Below are positions 1 through 7,491 of a stretch of 64,000 nt of DNA, piece after piece. The notes below the pieces were generated by a model. That model saw only the letters and a list, made by a program, of their open reading frames with translations, was not told the origin of the DNA and did no database searches. The stretch lies in contig LT629697.1 in NCBI GenBank assembly GCA_900100325.1, positions 2,849,423 to 2,913,422 on the forward strand, in the 5' to 3' direction. This stretch comes from Frankineae bacterium MT45 (GTDB lineage Bacteria; Actinomycetota; Actinomycetes; Mycobacteriales; Jatrophihabitantaceae). How positions within the stretch are numbered: the first letter of the stretch is position 1; each line of letters begins with the position of its first letter. A program made the position numbers and the translations under genes.

Positions 1-105
1 GCGGCTGCATTTTGTACGAGAAGTGGTTCGATCGGGACCCTACCGACGCCCTTTTGAGCGGTCAATGGTTTTGAACAAGCGATTTATGCTCATTCATGGA
101 CCATT

Positions 106-119
106 ATTAATCGATTAAT
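106..119. promoter_or_regulatory. Perfect AT-rich palindrome, candidate operator upstream of ROK gene
   Basis: A perfect 14-bp palindrome (attaatcgattaat) lies 47 bases before the ATG of the ROK regulator and stands out as AT-only apart from its central CG in a GC-rich genome. A longer imperfect symmetry (ccatt...aatgg) flanks it. The position and symmetry suit an autoregulatory operator for a dimeric helix-turn-helix protein; the link to the ROK protein is inference. Confidence 0.45.
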
Positions 120-166
120 GGAGCCATGATGAGCCGAACTGCGGGCCAGTGACATAGGGTTCGAGC

Positions 167-1321
167 ATGAGAGCGACAGACAACGTGTCTCCACGGGATC
201 GCACCCGAGAGGATCTGTATCAGCTGGTCCGTAGCGGCGATGAGGTAACTCGCGCGGAACTGGCGGAGCGAACTGGGCTGTCCCGCAGCACGGTCAATCA
301 CTGCGTCGGTCGACTCCTCGCCGAGGGAAGGATCGTGGAGGTCGAGACGCGAACGAAGGGTCGGGGCTCGGGCAGCGGCCGTCCCGGCGTGAGCCTCTCC
401 GCCGTCGCCTCTGGCGCACCGGTCGCCGGCATCGACTTCGGCCACAGCCACGTCACGGTGGCCCTCGCTGACGCTCTGGGCCGCGAGCTGGGCGAGGCCC
501 ACCTGCTCCTGGACGTCGACCTGAACGCCCGCGATGCGCTCGAGTTTGCGGCGACGTCGTTGGCCGAACTGTGCCAGGAGCACTCGGTTGAACGTCTCGC
601 GTCCGTGGTGGCCGGAGTCCCCGGACCGGTTGACAGACGGACGGGAACCGTCCGGTCGCCGACCATTCTCATGAGCTGGGTCGGCCTCACTCCAGGTCAG
701 GAACTGCAGAGTCGCCTTGGCGTTCCCGTGCACGTCGAGAACGACGCCGTCCTCGGCGCATACGGCGAACAGCAGGCCGGGGCGGGACGGCATCACGCAG
801 ACTTCCTCTACGTCAAGGCATCTGACGGAATCGGCGCGAGCATGGTGCTGGGCGGACAGCCCTATACGGGCGCGAATGGACTGGCCGGGGAGATCGGTCA
901 TACGAAACTTCCGGGACGCAACGAGCTCTGTCGCTGCGGCGACCTTGGCTGCCTGGAGGCGGTCATATCCGTAAAATCGGTGCGCGACCAGATCGCACAT
1001 ACCCACCCGAGTCTCGAGCCGCGCAAGGTTGAGTTGCACGAGTTTCACGACGCCATCACCGATCGCATTCTCAATGAGGCTGGTCGCACGCTCGGACGAC
1101 CATTGGCCGAACTCTGCAACTTGCTCAACCCTTCGGCGCTCATCATCGGCGGTGAACTCGGCGCCGCCGGAAGTGCCTTGATCGATGGCGTGGAGGCCTC
1201 CGTTCGCCGATACGCCCAGCCGGCGACAGCCGCCAACATCGAGATCGTCGCGGCAGAACTATCCGTACGGGCCGAGCTGACGGGAGCCATCCGACTCGCA
1301 GCGAAGCGAGCATCGCGGTGA
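167..1321 (+). CDS. ROK family transcriptional regulator
   Basis: A 384-aa repressor/sugar-kinase-like protein (NagC/XylR type). Residues about 10-65 form a winged helix-turn-helix with the pattern TRAELAERTGLSRSTVNHCV. The rest is the ROK ATPase-like fold: an IDFGHSHVTVALAD phosphate-binding strand near residue 90 and a zinc motif CRCGDLGCLE with Cys255, Cys257 and Cys262 plus an upstream GEIGHTK histidine. Family members sense a sugar or sugar phosphate and control carbohydrate genes. The ATG is preceded by only a weak GAG ribosome site. The gene overlaps the next one by four bases (GTGA), so the two are probably translated together. The sugar sensed cannot be told from the sequence, and no sugar transport genes are in the window. 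Confidence 0.9.
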   Translation: MRATDNVSPRDRTREDLYQLVRSGDEVTRAELAERTGLSRSTVNHCVGRLLAEGRIVEVETRTKGRGSGSGRPGVSLSAVASGAPVAGIDFGHSHVTVALADALGRELGEAHLLLDVDLNARDALEFAATSLAELCQEHSVERLASVVAGVPGPVDRRTGTVRSPTILMSWVGLTPGQELQSRLGVPVHVENDAVLGAYGEQQAGAGRHHADFLYVKASDGIGASMVLGGQPYTGANGLAGEIGHTKLPGRNELCRCGDLGCLEAVISVKSVRDQIAHTHPSLEPRKVELHEFHDAITDRILNEAGRTLGRPLAELCNLLNPSALIIGGELGAAGSALIDGVEASVRRYAQPATAANIEIVAAELSVRAELTGAIRLAAKRASR

Positions 1322-1806
1322 CGGCCGACTCGACTGCAGATGTCGTTCAGGCGCTCGTCAACCTGGCCGAGGCGCTTGATTCGGTGAATACCACCGTTCG
1401 GCAGCAAGCTGAGGAGAGGATGGACCAAGCGCTGGTCCCGATCATCGAAGTTGCCATCCTCTCGTATTTGCTGCGCCACCCCGGAGCGAATCTTCGGTCC
1501 ATCGTCAACGACACCGGCCTGCCGCCGGCGACGGTGCCCGGTGCGCTGCGCGCTCTCGAAGGGCGCCGCCTCATCATCAACGCCGACGCAGGCGCAGACT
1601 CCACGGTGGCTGGATACTGGGCGACCCAGGCAGGCATCGATCTTCGGGCTGAGGCTCGCGCCCATTCAGCCAAGCAGATGCGATACGCGCTGGCCGGCAT
1701 CCGCGTCGGTGATCAGGCCGGCCTTGAAGCAGCGACCGACGCGATCAACTCATTGGCTACTGCACTGGGATATCAGGACATCGATCCCGCCTACAGATCG
1801 TCCTAG
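1318..1806 (+). CDS. Small winged-helix (MarR-like) protein coupled to the ROK gene
   Basis: A 162-aa protein starting with GTG inside the stop region of the ROK gene (GTGA overlap). Residues about 45-100 read as a winged helix: ILSYLLRHPGANLRSIVNDT, a recognition-helix-like LPPATVPGALRALEGRR and a following beta wing. It has an amphipathic N-terminal helix rich in Ala, Val and Gln and a helical C-terminus, as in dimerising MarR/ArsR-type regulators. No ligand pocket or metal site is evident. The coupling suggests it acts with the ROK regulator or on the same genes. I do not recognise a named family; the DNA-binding role is inferred from the fold pattern. Confidence 0.65.
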   Translation: MTADSTADVVQALVNLAEALDSVNTTVRQQAEERMDQALVPIIEVAILSYLLRHPGANLRSIVNDTGLPPATVPGALRALEGRRLIINADAGADSTVAGYWATQAGIDLRAEARAHSAKQMRYALAGIRVGDQAGLEAATDAINSLATALGYQDIDPAYRSS

Positions 1807-1900
1807 TCGCAGAGCTGGGTGCACCGCAGGTCGACCACGCCCCGACGAGGCCGAACGGTTGCTCGTGGGAAACGCACACGCCTCGCATTCGTTCATCGGT

Positions 1901-2476
1901 CTACGCCCGCCGATAATGTACGTACACCGCGCCGCCGTCGAAAGCCTTCGACTCGACGAGGTCCAAGTCCATTGCCGCGCCCACTGGAAACAGCGGCGTG
2001 CCGCCGCCCAGGATCACGGGATGGATCATGATCCGGAACTCGTCGATGAGCCCTTCGGCGAGGAACGAGTGAACCAGACGCGGGCTCGCGTAGATCGCCA
2101 GTGTCCCGCCGTCTCGCTGCGTCAGCCCCTTCACCGCCGTCGCAAGCTCACCCCGGACGAGCGTGGTGTTCGCCCACTCCGCCGACGGCAGCGTCGTGGA
2201 GAAGACGACCTTGTCCACCGCATTGACCCACTCGGCATGCGACCGTTCGGCCGGTGACGCATCGGGGTTGGTGAGCATCTGGCTCCAGAACCCCTGCATC
2301 CCTAAGTACGTGGCCCGGCCGTACATCGCCGTGTCGACATCGGCGCGGACATGCTCGTTCCCGAACCGATCGACCTCCTCGTCATACGCGCGAGCCGTCC
2401 ACTCGAACCCCAGCCCCTGGCCCGAGTCAGCGAAACCGTCCAACGACACGTTCTCAATCGCAACTACCTTGCGCAC
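1901..2476 (-). CDS. Dihydrofolate reductase family (RibD C-terminal domain) protein
   Basis: A 191-aa single-domain reductase of the RibD_C/DHFR-like superfamily. It opens with the family pattern VVAIENVSLDGF, has the central substrate/NADPH strand region MYGRATYLGMQGFW and ends with LAEGLIDEFRIMIHPVILGGG followed by PLFP, all typical of this family (usual length 180-200 aa). The open frame reaches to 2638, but I place the start at the GTG at 2476 because GGACGAGGAG sits seven bases upstream and the conserved N-terminus begins there. Such proteins are abundant in actinobacteria and mostly have unknown substrates. It is probably not a true folate enzyme. Confidence 0.85.
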   Translation of the reverse strand: MRKVVAIENVSLDGFADSGQGLGFEWTARAYDEEVDRFGNEHVRADVDTAMYGRATYLGMQGFWSQMLTNPDASPAERSHAEWVNAVDKVVFSTTLPSAEWANTTLVRGELATAVKGLTQRDGGTLAIYASPRLVHSFLAEGLIDEFRIMIHPVILGGGTPLFPVGAAMDLDLVESKAFDGGAVYVHYRRA

Positions 2477-2669
2477 AGCGACTCCTCGTCCTATCAGCGG
2501 CGCCACCTGTTGACCCCACTTGTATGTCGAACGGGGACACTCGAAATCGACATACCTGATGTTCAACCGAGGGCTACCTCTCACCGGCCCGGACGCAGCC
2601 GACGGATCCGATGCCACCGCGTCGGCTGAGCATCTCACCGACCGGCTGGCCGTCGACCTTCTGCCTTCG

Positions 2670-3335
2670 TCATTGATCGAGTGAACTGGCGAGGTGAGTG
2701 CTCACGACAAGATTGTCGACGTAGCTGCGGGCCGCACGGTTGAAGTCCCCTGTGCAGGTGACCAGTCGCAGGACGCGCGTGCCGGTCGGTCCGTAGACCG
2801 CCGATGTCGGAAAAGCTGTCTTGCGGTACTCCATGACCGAATCCACGATGAATTTCAGCGTGGCCCCGCTAGCTTGCTTCACAAGAACCCGGTCACCAGA
2901 CCTCAGGTCCTTCAGCCTGAAGAACACGGCCGGGCCACCGGTGGAATCGATGTGGCCGGCGATGAGCGCGGGACCAGGGTCTCCCGGAATGACTCCCCCC
3001 GCGAACCAGCCCGCCTCCTGCCACTTCGAGGGTGCCTGAAGAGTCCCGTTGGCCAGCAAGTGGAGGGGCTGAAGTCCGCTACTGACGCCGATCGCTGGAA
3101 CCCAGATGTGTACCGGCGGCGACGTGGTGCTTGCCGCGGCCGGGGCCGGGGCAGCAGCGCCGACTGGACCGCTCGCTAGCGGCTTAGGCGGCACCGGGGT
3201 AGATAGGTCCGCCCCGGACGCGACCAGTGACGAGCCCTGCACCGGCCGCGGGTCAGGACTTGAGCACGACGTTGCAACCAGCAGCAGAGCTAGCAATATG
3301 GGTGCTCCGGCCGCACGCGCGCGCCCGGATATCAC
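2670..3335 (-). CDS. Class F sortase (transpeptidase)
   Basis: A 221-aa secreted or membrane-anchored sortase. A hydrophobic N-terminal segment (residues about 10-25, ending ATSCSS, weakly lipobox-like) is followed by a Pro/Ala-rich linker and the catalytic beta barrel starting near VHIWVPAIGV. The triad is visible: His in LIAGHID, Cys in LRLVTCTGDF, Arg in NRAARSYVDN. Class F sortases in actinobacteria are short, lack a second transmembrane segment and cleave LPXTG-like signals, though their substrates are poorly known. Its ATG overlaps the stop of the preceding DUF4397 gene (ATGA), which makes that protein the obvious candidate partner. Confidence 0.88.
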   Translation of the reverse strand: MISGRARAAGAPILLALLLVATSCSSPDPRPVQGSSLVASGADLSTPVPPKPLASGPVGAAAPAPAAASTTSPPVHIWVPAIGVSSGLQPLHLLANGTLQAPSKWQEAGWFAGGVIPGDPGPALIAGHIDSTGGPAVFFRLKDLRSGDRVLVKQASGATLKFIVDSVMEYRKTAFPTSAVYGPTGTRVLRLVTCTGDFNRAARSYVDNLVVSTHLASSLDQ

Positions 3336-4243
3336 GATCGGCTGGCGGTCGCCGAAGCATGCCGACGAAGCGTCAGCAAGTATCCGCCGGTGACGAGTAG
3401 GACCAGGGCGGCCACCCCGACCTGCAGGCCTTCGCCGATCCTGGACTGCGGGGCCGAACGGTTCGGTGCCATGCCGCCACCGCCGGCGTCCACTGAGCCC
3501 ACCGGCACCACCGCGGGTGCGGAGGCATCGAGAACGGACCGCAACTTCAGGGTGTTGCCTGGGCCGTTGAGGAGCACCACCGTGGTGACGCTGCCGGCTG
3601 GCACGGAGACGCTGCCAGTAGTCGTAATCGCAGGGCGGCCGGTTGACCGCGCGACTAGCGGCCAGGTTCCCGCTGGGACGAGCGCGTATCCGGTGCTGGC
3701 GCCGAAGGCGGTGTTCGCGGCGACCGTCGGTCCGTGGACTGCGACCACGTCCGCGGCGGGGGCGTTGCTGGCGGCCTGAATGAGGCGTACCCGAGCGTCG
3801 TGGGCGGGAGGTGGCGTGAGGTTGTCGGTGAAGACAACTCCCTTGACATCACTGGACGTCCCACCACTCTTCGTTCCAACGACGGCGGCGGTATAGGCGC
3901 CGCCACCCTTCGCCTGCAATATCCAGCTGAGCATGGCCGGCGTGGTCGCTGCCGCACCGGCCGGGCGTAGAGAGACGATGTAGAGCCCAGCAGCGACGGG
4001 GACATACGGACCCACCGTGCCGTAGGTGGCAGCCTTTTGCCAGAGCTTCGTCATCGAACCCGAGTAGCTGCTGAGATACACATCCATACCGGGTGTCTGT
4101 GGCGAGAAGTGCGCGGCCCGGATGGACGCCGTCGCCGGCGCCGACGTTGCTGCCGAGACCGACGAGATCGGTGCGATGACGGCGAGAGCGGCGACTAGGA
4201 AAGCGCTGATGGCTTGTAGGGTGACTCTGCGAGAGATGCTCAT
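3332..4243 (-). CDS. Secreted DUF4397 protein with C-terminal membrane anchor
   Basis: A 303-aa exported protein. A signal peptide (SRRVTLQAISAFLVAALAVI, cleavage near SVSAAT) is followed by two tandem DUF4397 repeats: IRAAHFSPQTPGMDVYL and VRLIQAASNAPAADVVAV begin each copy. The C-terminus has a Gly/Ser/Pro linker, one transmembrane helix (VGVAALVLLVTGGYLLTL) and a basic tail RRHASATASRS. That layout resembles a sortase cell-wall signal but no LPXTG-type motif precedes the helix. I chose the ATG at 4243 because AAAGGAAA lies seven bases upstream; an in-frame ATG at 4279 would add 12 residues. It overlaps the sortase gene by four bases. DUF4397 function is unknown; a surface adhesin or wall protein is inference. 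Confidence 0.85.
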   Translation of the reverse strand: MSISRRVTLQAISAFLVAALAVIAPISSVSAATSAPATASIRAAHFSPQTPGMDVYLSSYSGSMTKLWQKAATYGTVGPYVPVAAGLYIVSLRPAGAAATTPAMLSWILQAKGGGAYTAAVVGTKSGGTSSDVKGVVFTDNLTPPPAHDARVRLIQAASNAPAADVVAVHGPTVAANTAFGASTGYALVPAGTWPLVARSTGRPAITTTGSVSVPAGSVTTVVLLNGPGNTLKLRSVLDASAPAVVPVGSVDAGGGGMAPNRSAPQSRIGEGLQVGVAALVLLVTGGYLLTLRRHASATASRS

Positions 4244-4524
4244 CGGGGATTTCCTTTCATTGTCGTGGTGCCGTCGCAACCCGAAGGTCGGCGTGGCCTC
4301 CGCTCAAGGACGCAGCGAGCCGGCGAGTCCTTGGTGATTTGCACGTGATTTCCCATGTTGACCATCGCGACCTTGGTGACCGTCCGATCAAAGCGGTCGA
4401 CGGCAGTCGCGGAGGCGAGATCGTCGAGACCCGTCGGCATCACCGGACGAGTCTCGACCCGAGTACCCCCGGAGCCGAAGACCGCATCGTCCAGCAAATC
4501 GCTAGACGCTGATCGCGACGGCAC
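4240..4524 (-). CDS. Candidate small protein, first gene of the DUF4397-sortase operon
   Basis: A possible 94-aa product with no family I recognise. Three things favour it: a strong Shine-Dalgarno GGGGAGGA eight bases before a GTG start, an ATGA overlap of its stop with the DUF4397 start, and GC-rich third positions over the first 70 codons. Against it: the last third (residues 70-94, Arg- and Pro-rich, then TTTMKGNPR) reads like untranslated leader in which the DUF4397 ribosome site is embedded, and there is no domain, signal peptide or membrane helix. It could be a short leader protein that couples translation into the operon. Confidence 0.35.
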   Translation of the reverse strand: MPSRSASSDLLDDAVFGSGGTRVETRPVMPTGLDDLASATAVDRFDRTVTKVAMVNMGNHVQITKDSPARCVLERRPRRPSGCDGTTTMKGNPR

Positions 4525-5328
4525 CGCGGCCGTCCTCCCCTACATGTACCCAGGTGCATCACTTTTCATGCGATGAGATGTTGTGGGAGGCCGCCGACGT
4601 GTCTGGCCAACCAGGTCTGGTCCGTCCGGCCGGGTGCACTGGCGGATTGCCGACCGACCGTCTCCATCGGCGCGGACTGGCTAATATCGCACGCGCACCT
4701 ATACCCTGAAATGGGTCGAGATCAAGAATTGTTTTCGACCAAGGAGAATCCCTGTCTCAGGCATTTCGTCGAATTTCACACCATAATCGGCGAGGTCGAG
4801 ACTGCATTCTCAGGTCGTTCGGGAGCCGGGCTATCGGGACACATTTCGTAGTGTTTGAGTAACGCTACGGGCGGCAGGCGAGGCGTCAATTCAGACCTCG
4901 CTTCTGCCCGTCACTTGTGACCGAAGCAACGTCGATGACACGACACGCGATGGTGTGTCCCCCTGAAAACCTTAACTGTTGCAGCCGTGACGGCCGATCG
5001 AAGCCCCCCGACCCGCCGCGGCGTCACACAAGGTAATACTCTGCGCACGCGGAGGCAAGGTCGGGACGTAAAAAATGCCGGCGCCTATTTGCGGTTCCTA
5101 GTCTGCGTTATTCGGATATCGAAAGACTTTTAATTCGTCGGCCCTCATCTTTCTCATGACTCCGATAGAGCCAGAATGTTACTGGCGAGTCCAATTTGCC
5201 GAGAATGCATTGCTCAGAAAGACTACGTTCGCGGTGCTTGGGGGTGGCTAGTGCGCTGTGGCATCACCCCTTGGGTCTCTTTCGAGGTGCGCTGCGCATA
5301 GTCGATAGATGCACCCCTTGGAGGGCGA
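4525..5328. other. Intergenic region between divergent genes
   Basis: About 800 bases without a convincing gene, between the leftward DUF4397-sortase operon and the rightward GGDEF-EAL gene. It must hold both promoters. The stretch around 5090-5220 is clearly more AT-rich than its surroundings and a likely promoter zone for the c-di-GMP gene. A two-part hairpin lies at 4867-4911. A short rightward open frame at 4573-4851 has no ribosome site and no recognisable content. I could not match the sequence to a known riboswitch class. Confidence 0.5.
4867..4911. other. Two-helix stem-loop in the intergenic region
   Basis: ACGGGC (4867-4872) pairs with GCCCGT (4906-4911) and GCGAGG (4878-4883) pairs with CCTCGC (4896-4901), separated by an internal loop, with a 12-base apical loop. 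The sequence TCACTTGTGA directly follows as a small second dyad. There is no T-run on either side, so it is not a standard intrinsic terminator. It could be a leader structure or part of a small RNA. Confidence 0.35.
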
Positions 5329-7353
5329 GTGAACCAACCGTCGCTACTCAAGCCGTCGATGTTCAGCGGCTTTTGGTATGCCAGTGTCCTCGTGGGTTGG
5401 GGTCTGCTGGTGGTGGCCTGTGCGCAGGTCGCCACGGCGTCGCTGACGGCAGCGGGCGCACCGTTGCTGATGTCGGCGGTGTTGTTGGTGGTGTTGGAGC
5501 TTCTGCCGTTGGTGCAGGGTCGTGGTCATGACCCGCACGGCGTGGTGATGTCCACGGCGTTCGTGTGCTCGGTGTTGTTCATGTGGGGTCCGTGGCCGGC
5601 GATCCTGATGGTCAGCATCGCCGCGATCGCCTCTGACCTACGGGCCGGCAAGCACTGGTGGAAAGTCCTGTTCAACGTCGGCCAATATTCGTGTTCGGTA
5701 GCCGCGGGCGCGGTGGTGATCTGGTTGGCCGGTCAGCACCCGTCGCTGGAGCACCCACTCCCGCGTTTCAGCGTCTCGGACATCGGCTGGGTCGTCGGGG
5801 TCTGGATCGTGTACTTCACCGTCAACCTGGTCCTCGTGTCCGGGGTACTAGCCCACCGCAGTTCATTGCGGGCTGAGCTGTTCGACGACTTTGGGCACTA
5901 CTCGATGATGAACTTCGCCGTCCTCGGTATCTCCCCGATCATCGTGGTGGTCGCCCAGAATGTCTGGCCGCTGCTGCCAGCACTGCTCATCCCGCTGCTG
6001 CTGCTCTACCGGATGGCGCAGATGACGCTGGAGAAGGAACACGAAGCCGACCACGACGCGTTGACCGGGCTACCCAACCGCAGCAGCATGCAGTTCACGT
6101 TGACCGGTCACCTCGGCCACGCGCGGCGGGCCGGCGACACCCTTGGGCTGATGCTGATCGATCTGGACCACTTCAAAGAGGTCAACGACACCCTCGGCCA
6201 TCACGCCGGCGACGAACTGCTCATCCACTTCGCGCACCGCCTCCGCGCCTCGGTCCGGCCCGAGGACTTCGTGACGAGGCTGGGTGGCGACGAGTTCGCC
6301 GTCATCATCCCCGCCGCCGACGAGCACGCCGCCCGTGATGTCGCCGAACGGATCCTCGACTCGCTGAGCGACCCCGTCTACATCCAAGGCATGCAACTGC
6401 GGATCGAGGCCTCCATCGGCCTGGCCATGCACCCCGAACACGGCACGCAGCTGGAGGATCTGCTCCGCCACGCCGACTCGGCGATGTATGCGGCCAAAGA
6501 ATCACGGCAGGGCATCGCCCTCTACTCCGCCGTCCGGGACCGCAACTCCACGGACCGGCTCAGCCTGCTCAGCGAACTGCGCCACGCCCTGGACCAGCAC
6601 ACCCTCCAGCTGCACTACCAACCGAAGATCGGCCTGGCCGACCGCAGCCTGCTCGGAGTCGAAGCCCTCATCCGCTGGGATCACCCCACCCGGGGTTTCA
6701 TCCCCCCGGATGACTTCATCCCGCTCGCCGAACAGTCCGGGTTGATGCCGATGCTCACCGCGCAGGTGATCGAGATTGCCGTCGCCCAACTCCGCGACTG
6801 GAGCCAAGCCGGACTGCAAGTCCCGGTCGCGGTGAACATCTCCCCCACCGACCTCACCGGCCACCGCCTCACCCACCTCCTAGCCCAGACCACCACCGCC
6901 CACGGAGTCGCAGCCAACATGCTGAAACTGGAGATCACCGAACGCGTCGTCGCCGAAGAGACCGAAGAGATGAACTCCGTCCTGCAGACACTGCACCACA
7001 TGGGCGTCACACTCAGCCTCGACGACTTCGGCACCGGCTACTCCTCAATGCGCCGACTCAAAGCACTCCCAATCTCCGAACTGAAGATCGACCGCAGCTT
7101 CGTCTCCCACCTCTTCGACAGCACCGCCGACGTCGGCATCGTCCGCGCCATCATCGACCTCGCCCACGCCCTCGGCATGCCCGCCATCGCCGAAGGAGTC
7201 GAAACCGAATCCGAATGGGAACTCCTCCACACCCTCGGCTGCGACGCCGCCCAAGGCTGGCACATCGCCCCACCCATGCCCGCAACCCAGATCACCGAGT
7301 GGATAGAGGCCCACCACCCCAACGCGCTCCCAACCGCCACCAACGCGGCCTAG
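5329..7353 (+). CDS. Membrane GGDEF-EAL cyclic-di-GMP synthase/phosphodiesterase
   Basis: A 674-aa signalling enzyme. Residues 10-235 contain about six to seven membrane helices forming an N-terminal sensor, ending in the linker TLEKEHEADHDALTGLPNR. The diguanylate cyclase domain (about 240-405) has intact GGDEF at 319-323 and the product-binding I-site RPED exactly five residues before it. The phosphodiesterase domain (about 415-665) has EAL at 445-447, DDFGTGYSS, KIDRSFV and AEGVET, so metal and catalytic residues look intact. Both activities are therefore possible. The GTG start has GGAGGG four bases upstream. It stands alone between unrelated genes; the signal sensed by the membrane domain is unknown. 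Confidence 0.95.
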   Translation: MNQPSLLKPSMFSGFWYASVLVGWGLLVVACAQVATASLTAAGAPLLMSAVLLVVLELLPLVQGRGHDPHGVVMSTAFVCSVLFMWGPWPAILMVSIAAIASDLRAGKHWWKVLFNVGQYSCSVAAGAVVIWLAGQHPSLEHPLPRFSVSDIGWVVGVWIVYFTVNLVLVSGVLAHRSSLRAELFDDFGHYSMMNFAVLGISPIIVVVAQNVWPLLPALLIPLLLLYRMAQMTLEKEHEADHDALTGLPNRSSMQFTLTGHLGHARRAGDTLGLMLIDLDHFKEVNDTLGHHAGDELLIHFAHRLRASVRPEDFVTRLGGDEFAVIIPAADEHAARDVAERILDSLSDPVYIQGMQLRIEASIGLAMHPEHGTQLEDLLRHADSAMYAAKESRQGIALYSAVRDRNSTDRLSLLSELRHALDQHTLQLHYQPKIGLADRSLLGVEALIRWDHPTRGFIPPDDFIPLAEQSGLMPMLTAQVIEIAVAQLRDWSQAGLQVPVAVNISPTDLTGHRLTHLLAQTTTAHGVAANMLKLEITERVVAEETEEMNSVLQTLHHMGVTLSLDDFGTGYSSMRRLKALPISELKIDRSFVSHLFDSTADVGIVRAIIDLAHALGMPAIAEGVETESEWELLHTLGCDAAQGWHIAPPMPATQITEWIEAHHPNALPTATNAA

Positions 7354-7491
7354 CTGGTAGCCCGGTCGCCGGGAGCGTGGCGGTCAATGAATGCTGCGCC
7401 GATACGTTCGGAGGACGAATCCGCCCGGGTGTCCGCGACGGGGTGCGACGCTGAGGGCCGCTTGGTCGTTGACAGACGGTCGCGAATTGAT

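Noticed and set aside
5041-5100. Possible c-di-GMP (GEMM) riboswitch before the GGDEF-EAL gene
   Set aside because: Some GGA and GCAA-like pieces are present, but the conserved core and tetraloop order of GEMM-I could not be matched.
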